Shown: positions 36,477-47,072 of the stretch, piece after piece
Layout: the number at the start of each line of letters is the position of its first letter
Position numbering within the stretch: the stretch's first letter is position 1
Assembly: GCF_024347435.1 (NCBI RefSeq)
Contig: NZ_AP025481.1
Coordinates: 496,001-560,000 of the forward strand
Origin: Vibrio cyclitrophicus
GTDB lineage: Bacteria; Pseudomonadota; Gammaproteobacteria; Enterobacterales; Vibrionaceae
Direction of reading: 5' to 3'
Length of the DNA: 64,000 nucleotides
The notes under the pieces: generated by a model
The model's input: only the letters and a program-made list of their open reading frames with translations
Databases searched by the model: none
What the model was told of the DNA's origin: nothing
Made by a program: the position numbers and the translations under genes

Positions 36477-38207
36477 TCATTCCCCCATAGAGCTTGATGC
36501 ACGGCGTCTGTCTGTTGCGCCATGAATCTTGCCATCTCTGATTTCAATGGCGTTCAAACCACTGACTACTGGAATGACATGCACCGGATAACCGAGCTGC
36601 ATGAACTCTGGTACTAGCATTTCAGCGTAGGTTTTCTTCTCGACCAACAAACCCGTTGGGTCATAAGGCTTGGTGCGGTCGATCTTTGTGCCATATTGGA
36701 TGTTTGGCAGGTCAATTGCCTCCTGCGCGGATAAGTCCCAATCAAGAACGCCAACCACAGTTTTTAACACGTACCCCGGAATCTGTGAACTTCCAGGTGA
36801 ACCGACTACTAGGCGCAGGTTGTCTTTTTTGTCCATCACCATTAATGGGGTGATTGCTGAACGAGGACGTTTACCTGCTTCAATAGCATTTTGAGTTGGC
36901 TTACCGTTGATGGTTGGTTTTGTAGAAAAATTTGCCATTTGTGCATTGAGAATCACGCCATCGACCATTATCCCTGAACCCATTCCTGTGCCGACGGTAC
37001 TGGTCATCGCAATAGCATTGCCGTCTTTGTCGATAATGGAAATATGCCCGGTGTCTTGGCTCTCAAACCCCTGATACTGAGCGTATTCGGTATTGGACAA
37101 CTTGCCTGCTTTCGGTTTGGTTTTAGCTATGCCACTTTCCGGGACTAGTTTACGTCGCTCGTCGATATAGGCTTTGTCGAGGAGGGCAGTAACTGGTGCT
37201 TCAATGAAATCAGGGTCGCCCGCATAAGCGATACGATCGGCCTTGGCTATTCTCATTACTTCTGTCATCAAGCGCCAAGGTTCCACATCGGTTTTGGACA
37301 TGTCTGCCAAGTCGTAGGCCTCTAGCATTTCAAGGCTTTGAGCAACCATCACACCACCAGAGGCAGGGTAGCCAAACGACACAATTTTATTGCCTCGATA
37401 GTCGCTCTCAATGACATCACGTTGTTTAACGTGGTACTGCTCAAAGTCTTCGATAGAGAGCTTAGCGTGGTCTGAGTCGATACGGCTATTGACCGTTTCA
37501 ACGATGTGCTTACCAAACTCGCCACCATAAAGGTACCTATCGCCTTGTTGAGCAATATTGGTCAGTGTGTTGGCCAGCTCTGAATTGGTCATCAAAGTGC
37601 CTGTTGGTTTAATCTCGCCGTTATTCCAATAGAGTGCTTTGATTTCTGGATCTTCAATCAATCGTTCTTGCTCACGAACCACTATGTCATAGGTGTAGCT
37701 GTTCATTGCATAACCTTTACTGGCAAGCTCAATGGCAGGCTGAGCAAGCTCTGACCATGGCAGTTTTCCGTATTGTTGGTGAGAGCTGTAGAGCAAACGA
37801 AGCGTGCCGGGAACGGCTACAGATCTTGGTCCTAAAATCTCATTTCGATTGAGTGCTTTACCATCTTCCATAAACATATTTGGAGTCGCACTTGAGGGCG
37901 CTTCGTCGCGCCCATCGAGTGCAAGGAATTGGTCTTTGTCTTTTTTATAAAACAGCGCAAAAGTACCACCGCCGATCCCTGTCATATCCGGTTCTACCAC
38001 CGACATGGTCATCTGCATCGCAACCATGGCATCGACTGCGTTACCGCCTTTTTTGAGTATCGAATACCCTGTGCTGCTTACGTATGGGTTAGTTGCACTT
38101 ACCATAAACTCTTCGCCACTTTCATCGGGCGTAATTGGAAAAGGATTTGGCTCAGCCGCGAAACCGACCGCTGAAACCAAACTTAAAGATAAAGTCGCTA
38201 TTCGCAT
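36477..38207 (-). CDS. ggt: Gamma-glutamyltransferase
   Basis: 576 aa, normal for the family. Signal peptide (ending GFA|AEPN), large-subunit blocks GGNAVDAMVAMQMTMSVVEP and GIGGGTFALFY, and the autoprocessing site DTGHISIIDKDGN, where T386 becomes the N-terminal nucleophile of the small subunit; PGSSQIPGYVL follows. The usual T-T/S-H is T-G-H here, a small variation next to the nucleophile. The enzyme hydrolyses or transfers the gamma-glutamyl group of glutathione in the periplasm. RBS GGAG 5 bases before ATG 38207. Monocistronic. Confidence 0.93.
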   Translation of the reverse strand: MRIATLSLSLVSAVGFAAEPNPFPITPDESGEEFMVSATNPYVSSTGYSILKKGGNAVDAMVAMQMTMSVVEPDMTGIGGGTFALFYKKDKDQFLALDGRDEAPSSATPNMFMEDGKALNRNEILGPRSVAVPGTLRLLYSSHQQYGKLPWSELAQPAIELASKGYAMNSYTYDIVVREQERLIEDPEIKALYWNNGEIKPTGTLMTNSELANTLTNIAQQGDRYLYGGEFGKHIVETVNSRIDSDHAKLSIEDFEQYHVKQRDVIESDYRGNKIVSFGYPASGGVMVAQSLEMLEAYDLADMSKTDVEPWRLMTEVMRIAKADRIAYAGDPDFIEAPVTALLDKAYIDERRKLVPESGIAKTKPKAGKLSNTEYAQYQGFESQDTGHISIIDKDGNAIAMTSTVGTGMGSGIMVDGVILNAQMANFSTKPTINGKPTQNAIEAGKRPRSAITPLMVMDKKDNLRLVVGSPGSSQIPGYVLKTVVGVLDWDLSAQEAIDLPNIQYGTKIDRTKPYDPTGLLVEKKTYAEMLVPEFMQLGYPVHVIPVVSGLNAIEIRDGKIHGATDRRRASSSMGE

Positions 38208-38681
38208 GCGTTCTCCGTTTAAGGTATCTGTTTATTCGCTCTAAGATTGACCGAGTAAGGGCGGTGAAGTTCGTGAGTTTGCAGCCTTTTTACACAACAC
38301 TGACGCTGCTGACAGAATCATTAAATAGTAGAGAATTTTGCGGCTTAAATTTATTGCGAAGCTAAATGTAAGGGCAAACTTGGGTTCTCAATATTAATTT
38401 AACTATCTTGAAATCCTAATTTTTGAATAACTAAAGCGATTTTGGAACATGATGAATTACAGTCTTATGGAGAGGTGTTCAGTTTGATGTTGAACTCGTT
38501 TTTAATAAAGTAGTTAATTATACATGCTGATTTATATGGTTATTCTTACTTGCATAATAATTTATAAATAATATTAACATTTTTGTCACTATTTTCGGTG
38601 TGACAGATTGATATACTGGTCAGATCTGTTATTGTTCAAAATACATGTGCAGTTCATCATACTGTTTAACAAAGGGAGCTT
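38208..38681. other. Divergent promoter region between ggt and the MCP
   Basis: 474 very AT-rich bases. It must hold both promoters. I see no sigma-28 consensus, no RNA family and no small gene. Confidence 0.5.
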
Positions 38682-40295
38682 ATGTTTACACTATCGATCA
38701 AAAATAGGATTTTGGCTTTATGTTTAGTGTCGCTAGTAGGATTTACTAGTATTCTATTTGTCGGAGGGGATACGTTAACCAGTAACACCCAACAGGTTAA
38801 TCGAATTGATCAAGTTACTTATCCGGTTATGAATGCGGCTTCGTTGAATAGTGTATTGATCTCTCAATTAGCCGAGCGCTTTAATTTGGCAGTGACTCTA
38901 GGCGATGACGAGATTTTGGAGATGAACAAGCAAACTCTCGCTGAGATTCAAAATAACTTCAACATTCAAATCTCTCTCGATCCTTCATTACAGAGCTCAT
39001 CTGCACTTTTGCAAGATCAAACCAATCAATATTTTGAGTTAGCTTACCGAATTGCTCAAGGCATGATAGATGAAGAGATCAGCCTTAGCGAAGCTGGGCG
39101 CCTTGCAAAACAGAGCACCGCAATCTTAGATGAGCTTACTTTGGGTATGCATAAGTTTTCTTTGGCTCGTCAATCAGAGTTTGAAAACGCGGTACAAGAT
39201 TTAGAATCAAACAATAAAAAAGCTAACCAAATCATGAGTGTGTCTGGTGCTGTAGCCATGCTTGCGATGTGTATCTTTGGTTGGTTTGTGGTGAAAGGTA
39301 TACGTAGAGATCTCGCGAATATCAGTGACAAAATGCGTGATATTGCTGAAGGGGATGGAGACTTAACGGTTCGCCTACAGCATGAAAAAAATGACGAACT
39401 GAAACCTTTAGTTGAATCATTCAATAACTTTGTCTCTCATTTACAACAGAACGTCACACACACTATAGGTAACGTTACTCAGCTGGACACGATCTCTGGT
39501 TCACTTGTTAAATCAAGTCAAGTAACAAGTGAGTTGTCGACTAAGCAGCATCTCTCTATTGAAGAAGTATCAAGTTCATTAAATCAATTGTTTCTTGCCG
39601 CTAGAGAAATCGCTACGAACGCTAATGATGCTTCGACTTCAGCTTCCAGTGCGAGTGAGCAAGCAAGCTTAGGAGAGAAGCAAGTCAAGAGTACGATTTT
39701 AGCCGTGCAAGAATTAACGCATGATGTAAGTAATGCATCTCAAGTGGTTAAACAGCTAAATGACAACACACAAAGTGCTGGCTCGATACTTGAGTCGATC
39801 AGTGCGATTGCAGAGCAAACCAACCTGCTTGCGCTTAATGCGGCAATTGAAGCTGCACGCGCTGGTGAACAAGGCCGTGGTTTTGCTGTCGTTGCTGATG
39901 AAGTAAGAACGTTAGCATCAAGAACTCAATCATCTACACAAGAAATTCAATCTGTACTCTTACAGTTACAAGACCAAGCAAAAACTGCGTCATCGATTAT
40001 TTCTGATAGCGTAATTAAAGCCGAAACTTGTGTTGAAAAGTCAATTGTCGCGGAAAATTCTCTGCAGAAAATTACTTCAGATATTATCGAAATCAGTCAA
40101 CGAAACGAAAGTATTGCCGCTGCGACTGAAGAGCAGGAGCAAACCTCCACTCGTATTGAAACTTTTGTCGAAGAAATTCGCAAGATGGCAGAAGGCACCA
40201 GTAACAGCGTTCAGCAAGTGGACGCCGTGGCGCAAGATATTCAAAAAGTGACTCGTAACCTTTCAACACTAACTGGCCACTTTAAAGTCAGTTAA
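38682..40295 (+). CDS. Methyl-accepting chemotaxis protein
   Basis: 537 aa. Helix 1 at about 9-28, a periplasmic four-helix-type region to about 185, helix 2 ([21 protein letters not shown], about 186-206), HAMP (about 208-260) and a long signalling domain with the invariant tip [34 protein letters not shown]. It relays a periplasmic signal to CheA/CheW. It is followed by a porin-like and a PstS-like gene, which may supply its ligand (inference). RBS AAGGGAG before ATG 38682. Confidence 0.95.
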   Translation: MFTLSIKNRILALCLVSLVGFTSILFVGGDTLTSNTQQVNRIDQVTYPVMNAASLNSVLISQLAERFNLAVTLGDDEILEMNKQTLAEIQNNFNIQISLDPSLQSSSALLQDQTNQYFELAYRIAQGMIDEEISLSEAGRLAKQSTAILDELTLGMHKFSLARQSEFENAVQDLESNNKKANQIMSVSGAVAMLAMCIFGWFVVKGIRRDLANISDKMRDIAEGDGDLTVRLQHEKNDELKPLVESFNNFVSHLQQNVTHTIGNVTQLDTISGSLVKSSQVTSELSTKQHLSIEEVSSSLNQLFLAAREIATNANDASTSASSASEQASLGEKQVKSTILAVQELTHDVSNASQVVKQLNDNTQSAGSILESISAIAEQTNLLALNAAIEAARAGEQGRGFAVVADEVRTLASRTQSSTQEIQSVLLQLQDQAKTASSIISDSVIKAETCVEKSIVAENSLQKITSDIIEISQRNESIAAATEEQEQTSTRIETFVEEIRKMAEGTSNSVQQVDAVAQDIQKVTRNLSTLTGHFKVS

Positions 40296-40425
40296 GTTCC
40301 CTAGAATCATTCCCTCTCTCCTTTCGGCTATGCCTTAAGGAGGGCGGGAGTATGCCCCAATATGGGCTGATTATACAAAAACAATTATATAAAAACGAAA
40401 AATCACATAACAATTGGAGTTAGTT

Positions 40426-41562
40426 ATGAAGAAGACAGTGGTTGCTGCCCTAGTAAGTATGGCGTTTGGAGCAAATGCTGCAAACATGGATGATCTTCGA
40501 ATTAGTGGATTTGGTTCTGTAGGCATCGGTAAGTCAGACAATGCGATAGGTTATGCGGGTTATACCGACGAAAAATTAGATTGGGAGCAAGAGACATTAG
40601 CAGGCTTACAATTTGATTTTCAAGTAAATGAGCGTGCTAAGTTCGTGTCGCAAATCGTTGCAAACAGCCGTTATGATTATGAGCCAAAAATTGAGATGGC
40701 TTATGCCTCTTATGATTTTGAGGCCTTCACAGCTCGAGCAGGTAAGTTGCGTTTACCTTTGTTTTTCTACTCAGATTACACAGACCTTGGCTATGCGTAT
40801 CCAATGATCAGGCCTTCTCAAGAGTTGTATGAAAACATTGTTTTGAAGGGCTACACGGGTGCTGATTTATTGATTCCGATTGAACTTGAAGATTCAAGTA
40901 TTCTTCTTCAGCCAGTGGTTGGTATAGGTACTATTGATGAAGATGACTCAATTGTTGGTGAGGTGAAACTGGATAAACTATTCGGTATCAGTGCCAACTG
41001 GAACGTAGATGACTTTACCTTCCGTGGTTCATATTTTGTTGCTGAATCTAATCCATCTTGTGATTTCCAAAACTCACAAGACCCGTATTGTCAATTGGGT
41101 GCAATGCTAGATAGCCAAGATGGTCAGTTCATCTCTTTGGGTGCTCAATATGACAATGGTGATCTGTTAGTTAACGTAGAAGCTGCAGATGTTCAATTGG
41201 AAGGGCAGTTTTATGACTATCAATCGGTTTCTGGTTTGGTTGGTTACCGAGTCAATGAATTTACGCCTTACGTTTCCGTTAGCTGGGTTGAAACAACAGA
41301 CAACGAAGAACGTGAGAACATGACTACGACGGCTATTCAAGAGTCGATGAATTACGAGCGTCTTTCTTACTCTGTTGGTAGCCGTTGGGATTTCGCTAAG
41401 AACATGTCTTTAAAAGCGGATGTGACCTATGTCGATTACCGCGATACTAGTGGTGGGTTCCAAAGTAATGTTGAAACAACAGTAAGCCCATATATTGCAA
41501 CGGGTAATTACCTTGAAGACAGCTCTATTGTCTATTCAGCACGTCTTGATTTCGTATTCTAA
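40426..41562 (+). CDS. Porin-like outer membrane barrel protein 1
   Basis: 378 aa from ATG 40426 (RBS TTGGAG; the in-frame TTG 40414 only adds MELV). Signal peptide MKKTVVAALVSMAFGANA, then beta-barrel pattern with LRISGFGSVGIGKSDN and FEAFTARAGKLRLPLFFYSDYTDLGYAYP, ending in SARLDFVF with C-terminal Phe. It is a clear paralogue of the barrel at 42119 (shared GKLRLPLF/GRLRLPLF block). It is followed after 9 bases by a small PstS-like gene. Substrate unknown. Confidence 0.85.
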   Translation: MKKTVVAALVSMAFGANAANMDDLRISGFGSVGIGKSDNAIGYAGYTDEKLDWEQETLAGLQFDFQVNERAKFVSQIVANSRYDYEPKIEMAYASYDFEAFTARAGKLRLPLFFYSDYTDLGYAYPMIRPSQELYENIVLKGYTGADLLIPIELEDSSILLQPVVGIGTIDEDDSIVGEVKLDKLFGISANWNVDDFTFRGSYFVAESNPSCDFQNSQDPYCQLGAMLDSQDGQFISLGAQYDNGDLLVNVEAADVQLEGQFYDYQSVSGLVGYRVNEFTPYVSVSWVETTDNEERENMTTTAIQESMNYERLSYSVGSRWDFAKNMSLKADVTYVDYRDTSGGFQSNVETTVSPYIATGNYLEDSSIVYSARLDFVF

Positions 41563-41571
41563 GGAGGCCAT

Positions 41572-41982
41572 ATGAAAAGTTTACTGGCAGCAATAACCGT
41601 AGCGGTTCTTTCATTTAACGCTTCTGCTGGAATGGTAGTGATTGGTAACAATGCTGGCGTTGATTCTTTATCTAAATCAGACGTTAAAAAGTTATTCATG
41701 GGTAAGAAAAGCAAGCTATCGAATGGTACTAAAGCACAGATCATCGAGTTAGCTGATGGTTCTGAAGGCAGACTTGCCTTCCATGAGGTGGCAACGGGAC
41801 GCAGCGAATCACAACTTCAATCAGCGTGGTCGCGACTTGTATTTACCGGTAAAGCTGAAGCTCCAATCCAGGTTTCAGACTACAACGAAGCAATTATAAC
41901 GGTTGCTTCAAAAACCAATGCAATTGGTTATGTAGATGAAGCCGCTTTAACAGGCGACGTGAAAGTATTATTTAAATACTAA
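41572..41982 (+). CDS. Small PstS-like periplasmic protein 1
   Basis: 136 aa with signal peptide (ending NASA|GM). The mature part resembles one lobe of phosphate-type periplasmic binding proteins: VVIGNNAGVDSLSKSDVKKLFMGKKSKL, FTGKAEAPIQVSDYNEAIITVASKTNAIGYVDE. It is about half the length of a full PstS, and no ABC transporter follows. A strong RBS (AAGGAGG) precedes ATG 41572. Pairs with the porin-like gene; a similar pair lies on the opposite strand at 42119-43664. Possibly a sensor-binding protein (inference). Confidence 0.82.
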   Translation: MKSLLAAITVAVLSFNASAGMVVIGNNAGVDSLSKSDVKKLFMGKKSKLSNGTKAQIIELADGSEGRLAFHEVATGRSESQLQSAWSRLVFTGKAEAPIQVSDYNEAIITVASKTNAIGYVDEAALTGDVKVLFKY

Positions 41983-42004
41983 GCGTTGCTTACTTACCAG
42001 CATT

Positions 42005-42040
42005 AAAAAGCCCAAGGTTATTTGATTACCTTGGGCTTTT
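42005..42040 (+). terminator. Bidirectional terminator between the two porin/PstS-like cassettes
   Basis: 13-bp stem (AAAAGCCCAAGGT / ACCTTGGGCTTTT) with a 9-base loop. T-rich sequence follows in both directions, so it can end both convergent operons. Confidence 0.88.
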
Positions 42041-42118
42041 GGTTTTAATCACTATTGTTATTGATGACTAATAGTCGCGTTGACCAATGTTTTGATGGAT
42101 ACGATTTTTTATCGTGGG

Positions 42119-43186
42119 TTAAAACACGAAGCTCAACATGACGGTATAAAGCATCGCGTCTTTGTCATCAAAAGTATTGAGTGAACTGAAATCTTCGATA
42201 AAGGCACCTCTTGATTTATGAGCTTCAAAGTACTGAATTTCACCATTGATAGATACATTTGGCAGTACATCGTAGTCCACACCAATAAGATAACTGTTAC
42301 CATTTAAGTGTTCATTGGCGTCGAATTGCGCCCCGTATACAAGGTATGGGGTAAATTGACCTAAATGATAACCAAGGCTTGCATACATAGAAGAATTGAA
42401 GTCACTGATTTGCCCCTCACTGGCAAAGATGGCCTGACCAAACTCATATTCTGCACCTAGAGACCAAAGTTGGATATGCTGATTGTTATCTGTTGGAAGA
42501 GAGCCAATGTTTTTGATTTTAACCGTTTGGTCAAAATTTGAATCTAGGAAAGATATGTTCCAACGATAATCTTCACCACTAAGCTGCAAGTTCGCTCCGA
42601 ACATTCGATTGGTTTCAAATTCAAGCTTGGTTGATGAATTGAACTCGACATCATTCTTATCCTTAATTCCAACAAACGGGGAGAGTAACAAGGTCGCTTC
42701 ATCGCTCACATCATGAGTCCAGTTCACTTTAATACCATTGAACGCCGTGATGCCAAGTACGCTGTTGTAGACCTCTGTAGGCGGCCTTGCTGTCATGTAA
42801 GCTTGGCCTACATAATAGTATTCAGACGCGAGAAATAACGGGAGCCTCAGACGCCCAACACTTACATCAAGGTCGTTAAACTCATAGCCAAGATAAGCCC
42901 ACTCGAGTTGTGGTTCACTCCAATCGTATTGTGGTGGTTTGACAACTTGCACGGAAGCTTTGAATGAATTGTAAAAATAGTCGAGTTGTACCCCAAATGT
43001 AGTATCGCAGTCGTAACAGTTTTCATCGGTAAAGCCGCGGGTAATAATTAAGGGGTTGTCGTTATCTGATTTTGCCCAAGATGTAGAGCCAAATCCGCTC
43101 AACGATAAATTATCGGTAAACTCAATAATAGCAAAGGCCGGAGAGGCTATTGAAGCACATAGCACTGACGTGATTATTTTTTTCAT
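42119..43186 (-). CDS. Porin-like outer membrane barrel protein 2
   Basis: 355 aa, signal peptide (ending SPAFA|II), then barrel strands with LSLSGFGSTSWAKSDN and DLDVSVGRLRLPLFLASEYYYVGQAY, ending in TVMLSFVF. Paralogue of the barrel at 40426. Its start is 1 base after the stop of the preceding PstS-like gene, with RBS GGAG. It is the last gene of the kinase-PstS-like-porin operon and may now be affected by the IS insertion upstream. Confidence 0.85.
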   Translation of the reverse strand: MKKIITSVLCASIASPAFAIIEFTDNLSLSGFGSTSWAKSDNDNPLIITRGFTDENCYDCDTTFGVQLDYFYNSFKASVQVVKPPQYDWSEPQLEWAYLGYEFNDLDVSVGRLRLPLFLASEYYYVGQAYMTARPPTEVYNSVLGITAFNGIKVNWTHDVSDEATLLLSPFVGIKDKNDVEFNSSTKLEFETNRMFGANLQLSGEDYRWNISFLDSNFDQTVKIKNIGSLPTDNNQHIQLWSLGAEYEFGQAIFASEGQISDFNSSMYASLGYHLGQFTPYLVYGAQFDANEHLNGNSYLIGVDYDVLPNVSINGEIQYFEAHKSRGAFIEDFSSLNTFDDKDAMLYTVMLSFVF

Positions 43187-43187
43187 G

Positions 43188-43664
43188 TTATTTCTCCGAA
43201 CTTATAACGTACAAAACGTTGGCATTTTGAGGAACCGTCGAGAGTGGTGAATAACCAATGCGGTTGGGTTTGTCGTCGAGCCAATCGACTAGGCTGTCTG
43301 TTGAAGCCTGTTTGATTTCTCTTGGGTAACGCGCTTTCCCTGAAAAAGATAAGCCAGCCCAGTGTGCGTTCATTTGAGCTGCATTTTTGCCGAGAAGTAA
43401 CTGATAAAAATCTTCTCTTTCGGTACTGTTTTCAGGCCAATCTGATAGTTCTACACGCTTGCCGTTCAGACGCTTGGTTTTTCCTCGATATAGCTTTCTC
43501 GCTTTATTTATTGTTATCTCTTCAAACCCAGAATCTAAAGAAAAAATCGCGTAATCTTCCGCTGCATGCACTGGGGTGGCAAGGAGTAGGCTCCCTAACA
43601 GCCCAATTGCTGTTGATAGCATAACTCTGCAAGGGAGTGCTTTAATCGTTCTGATCCAATCCAT
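43188..43664 (-). CDS. Small PstS-like periplasmic protein 2
   Basis: 158 aa. A signal peptide with a long hydrophobic core (VMLSTAIGLLGSLLLATPVHAA) and then the same half-PstS-like domain as the protein at 41572: EITINKARKLYRGKTKRLNGKRV, WAGLSFSGKARYPREI, DKPNRIGYSPL. RBS AGGAG before ATG 43664; starts 9 bases after the stop of the hybrid kinase gene. Likely a ligand-binding partner of that kinase (inference from order). Confidence 0.8.
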   Translation of the reverse strand: MDWIRTIKALPCRVMLSTAIGLLGSLLLATPVHAAEDYAIFSLDSGFEEITINKARKLYRGKTKRLNGKRVELSDWPENSTEREDFYQLLLGKNAAQMNAHWAGLSFSGKARYPREIKQASTDSLVDWLDDKPNRIGYSPLSTVPQNANVLYVISSEK

Positions 43665-43673
43665 TGGTTTCTC

Positions 43674-45435
43674 CTAACAAGTCGCACTTTCTATTTGATG
43701 GAATAGTTTCTCTTTTCTCACGGGCTTCGCTACGTACCCATCCATGCCTGAATCAAAGCACTTTTGGATATCATCATCGATAACACTGGCGGTTAACGCG
43801 ATGATAGGAGTTTTGCTTAAGCCTAGATTTTTCTCGTATTCACGTATCTCTTTTGTTGCGGTGAAGCCGTCCATCACTGGCATCATGCAATCCATGAGAA
43901 TAACGTCGAAACCACTGTCGTTTTGATACATATCTACGGCGATTTGTCCATTCTCTGCAAGTTCAAAAGCATAGCCAGCCTTAGTTAACATCAAAGAAGC
44001 CACTTTCTGATTAACTCGGTTATCTTCTACAAGTAGTATTCTTTCGGATTTTCTAGGTATCGTTTTTTGCTTGAGTTCTTCCGGTAAGGTTTGTTTAGCA
44101 GAGCTGGCGTTGTGAATGGGAGTGACCGTAGACGTTTTTGATGTGGTCGGGGAAACATTCCTGTTGGCAAGCGGCATTGCTTCAACAGCGGTGAGTATTT
44201 TCTCCTTTAACATTTCGAACTTGAAAGGTTTTGGCACGTAATCGTCCATGCCTACGTCGAAACACTTCTGAATATCGTCATCAATCACACTGGCGGTTAA
44301 GGCAATGATCGGAATACGGCGTGTAGCTTTTGTTTCTAGTTCAATTCGTCGAATATTACTCGTAGCTTCAAAACCATCCATAACAGGCATCATGCAGTCC
44401 ATCAGGATCGCTGCATAATGAGGATTTGCGGTAAACTTGTCTATGGCTTCTTGGCCGTTGTTAGCAAACTCGAATTCGAAACCACTTTTTCCCACATGAA
44501 GACCAGCAATCTTTTGGTTAATTCTATTGTCTTCGACGATAAGGATTTTGTGTTGTATCTCTAAAGGTTGTTGAGTCGTCTCAGACAGCTCTGCTAAGCC
44601 TTGTGTATCACAAAGCTCGACGGCTTTAATTAATCGCAAGCCTAGTAAAGGTTGTGATACTTGAGCTGTGATGCAATTGCCTAAATCTACTGGCTCGCTT
44701 AAGAATGAGCGAATCAAACAGATTGTGATTCCATTATTATGCAGTCGATTTAATTCATTTGAGTAATTGTTGGCTTGAAAAGTATCGTCTTCAGCGAAAA
44801 CGACAGTGATTGGTTTATTGTGTTTCTGAGTCGCGAGTTGTTCGGTGAGCCTAACTGTGTCCTTCGTTCGCTGAACTACGTTTAGGTCATAAAGATTAAG
44901 GTTACATTCTATTCGCTCAGAGAGCATATTCTCCTTACCTAGCACGTAAATATCAGCGCTCGCGGTACTTGGTTTTGGTAATATTAAGTCAACCGGTAGT
45001 TCTAAATCGAAGTAGAAACAGCTACCTTCACCTTTTACGGAATTAAGTTGAATCTGTCCGCCCATAAGCTCAACTAACTGAGTACTGATGGCTAGGCCAA
45101 GCCCAGTACCACCAAATTGACGTGTAGTTGAGTCATCTTCTTGAGCAAAGGGCTCGAATATCTGTTTCTGTTGCTGTTTGTCGATACCAATACCCGTGTC
45201 TCGTACTGCGAATCGAATCGTGACTTCGCTTTCAGTCTTGTTAAGCGTCTGAATGGACAGCGTTACACCACCTTCAGCCGTAAATTTTACGGCATTAGAC
45301 ATGAAATTCATCAAGATCTGTCTCAATCGGTGATCGTCTATCATCACTCGAGCTGGGGTATCAGGGCTGATGTCGACGTCAACTGAAATTTTCTGCTCTT
45401 TTGCTTTTGGTGCAACAATAGAAGCGATGTCGTAT
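43674..45435 (-). pseudogene. Hybrid histidine kinase, C-terminal part, separated by IS
   Basis: The 3' part of the kinase gene cut by the IS element. From its first internal ATG (45347) it encodes the ATPase domain: N-box LRQILMNFMSNAVKFTAEG, DTGIGI and GGTGLGLAIS. Two intact receiver domains follow, each with ILMDCMMPVMDG, about 130 residues apart. The sequence just upstream (YDIASIVAPKAKEQ) is in frame but has no start. Without the HisKA helix and membrane part this piece could at most act as a soluble receiver protein. Together with 47073-48497 it restores a 1060-residue kinase. Confidence 0.88.
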
Positions 45436-45474
45436 CGGTGTTTTTCAAGGTAGTTGTCATCATTTGCTTGCTTA

Positions 45475-46482
45475 TTAAGCAGCTTCTCTTTCTGGATTCA
45501 GATGAACGTCACCAACAGGCGCACAGTTCCTGATATCACCAGACCACCGCTCAGGCTTTCGCTGTTTTGCAGCGAACAATACCTCTACACGACGCTTCAA
45601 GATCTCTTTATCTTTTCCATTGTGACGCTCTGAAGGCGTGACGTAATTTAGCTTACTGTGCTTGTGCTCGGTGTTGTACCAGAGTACGAAGGCTTCAACC
45701 CAACTTCGGCTACTATCGAGACTTTCAAAGCCCTTTGTTGGCCAGTTTGGCATGTACTTAACTGTACGGAACAATGACTCGACATAAGGGTTATCATCAC
45801 TGACTCTTGGGCGACTATATGACGAGGTAATACCTAACTCTTCCATTTTAGCTTTGAACGTCAACGACTTCATTGGCGCACCATTATCCGAGTGAAGAAC
45901 CAGCGCTTGATTAAAGCACTGCTCTCGCATCAACGTCCTTTGCAGAAGTTGTGACGCCAGCTCACCGCATTCATGCTCATACACTTCATAACCAACAATT
46001 TTTCGACTGTAGATGTCCTCAATGACATACAGGTAATAATGTTGACCTCGAACCTTTGAGGGTAAGTAAGTGATATCCCAAGTATAGACTTGGTTCGAGT
46101 CCGTCGCTGTGTAACTGGTTGGCTTCGCTTGCTTCTGTCTGCTCCGCTGACGACCTCGCTTGTGAAGTTGCCCCTGCGTACTCAACACTCGGTAGTAGCT
46201 CGACTCAGAGGCGATGTACTCACCTCTATCAAGCAATGTCGGGACGATTTGAGTTGGAGGCAAGCTTGCGAACTCTGAGCGGTTACACACCTCGATTATC
46301 GCATCACGCTCTTCCTGCGACAGCTTATTAGCAGGCTCAGGCCTGAGGCATATTGGCCTTTTGTCAGCTTGTACTTCTCCTTGCTGATACCAGCGACGAT
46401 ATGTTCTCAAGTCGATTTGAACTTCATGGCAAGCTGGCTCTAAACGACATCCACATTGCTTCGCTTCAAGGATAAGAGTCAC
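45475..46482 (-). CDS. IS3-family transposase OrfB (rve integrase domain)
   Basis: 335 aa. DDE catalytic core visible: D in YTWDITYLPS, D in LHSDNGAPM and E in DNPYVESLFRTVKY, followed by the IS3-type tail FVLWYNTEHKHSKLNYVTPSERH. The frame is open upstream of its GTG to a slippery site in orfA, so it is probably made mostly as an OrfAB fusion by -1 frameshifting. All key residues are present, so the element may be active. Confidence 0.93.
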   Translation of the reverse strand: MTLILEAKQCGCRLEPACHEVQIDLRTYRRWYQQGEVQADKRPICLRPEPANKLSQEERDAIIEVCNRSEFASLPPTQIVPTLLDRGEYIASESSYYRVLSTQGQLHKRGRQRSRQKQAKPTSYTATDSNQVYTWDITYLPSKVRGQHYYLYVIEDIYSRKIVGYEVYEHECGELASQLLQRTLMREQCFNQALVLHSDNGAPMKSLTFKAKMEELGITSSYSRPRVSDDNPYVESLFRTVKYMPNWPTKGFESLDSSRSWVEAFVLWYNTEHKHSKLNYVTPSERHNGKDKEILKRRVEVLFAAKQRKPERWSGDIRNCAPVGDVHLNPEREAA

Positions 46483-46508
46483 TATGGTCTGCCTTTCATC
46501 GGTTGAGG

Positions 46509-47009
46509 TTAGTCGTCCTCTGGCTCTTCCCCGTAAAAGGCTCTCAGCTTTTTTCTTAGTACCAAGAGGGCGGCCGTTTCAGCGAGTGCTTTTTCTTTGA
46601 GTCGTAAATCTTTCTTCAACTCTTTGATTTCAAGTTTGTCAGCTTTAGCCTGCTTCTTTGCTTCAGCTTCGTGCTCTTTACTCGACTTAAACCCTTGCAT
46701 ACATTCGCTGCGCCAGCTTTGGATTTGTTCTGGGAAAAGGCCTTTTTCACGACAATATTGGCTGAGTTCACTTTCTGTCATTGAGTAGGTTTCAGCGACA
46801 ATGGCTAGTTTAGTTTGAGCAGACCACTGCTCTGATGAAGTGTTACTATTTGGCACGGCGGCTCCTGAACGTCTGAGTTGCTGGCGCCAATGATACAGGG
46901 TCGCAGTACTGATTCCTTCCTCTTCCGACACTTCTTTAACTGACATCGAATAGGGAGGTAATAGCTTCTTCAATATAGCTTCTTTTCTTTCTATTGAGAT
47001 ACGAGACAC
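46509..47009 (-). CDS. IS3-family transposase OrfA
   Basis: 166 aa. N-terminal HTH (VKEVSEEEGISTATLYHWRQQL) typical of IS3-family OrfA, a second HTH-like stretch, and a charged coiled-coil tail (AEAKKQAKADKLEIKELKKDLRLKEK). Near the end it has the heptamer A-AAA-AAG (minus strand, 46554-46548) in the right phase for -1 slippage; the -1 frame then stays open into orfB. Confidence 0.92.
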   Translation of the reverse strand: MSRISIERKEAILKKLLPPYSMSVKEVSEEEGISTATLYHWRQQLRRSGAAVPNSNTSSEQWSAQTKLAIVAETYSMTESELSQYCREKGLFPEQIQSWRSECMQGFKSSKEHEAEAKKQAKADKLEIKELKKDLRLKEKALAETAALLVLRKKLRAFYGEEPEDD

Positions 47010-47072
47010 AATTACTCTTTATCGCCCAGACTGGTTAAATTTTAACAGTGACAACTACCCTGCCAGATAGGG

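Larger units (their letters stand above)
45436..47072 (-). mobile_element. Complete IS3-family insertion sequence (1637 bp)
   Basis: Contains orfA and orfB on the minus strand. The two ends align without gaps as imperfect inverted repeats: at least 11 bp GGTAGTTGTCA are identical (45449-45459 and the reverse at 47049-47059), both lying 13 bases from the proposed ends. The flanks carry the 4-bp direct repeat GTAT at 45432-45435 and 47073-47076. Removing the element and one GTAT restores the kinase frame as ESIYDIASI. I do not name the IS. Confidence 0.88.
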
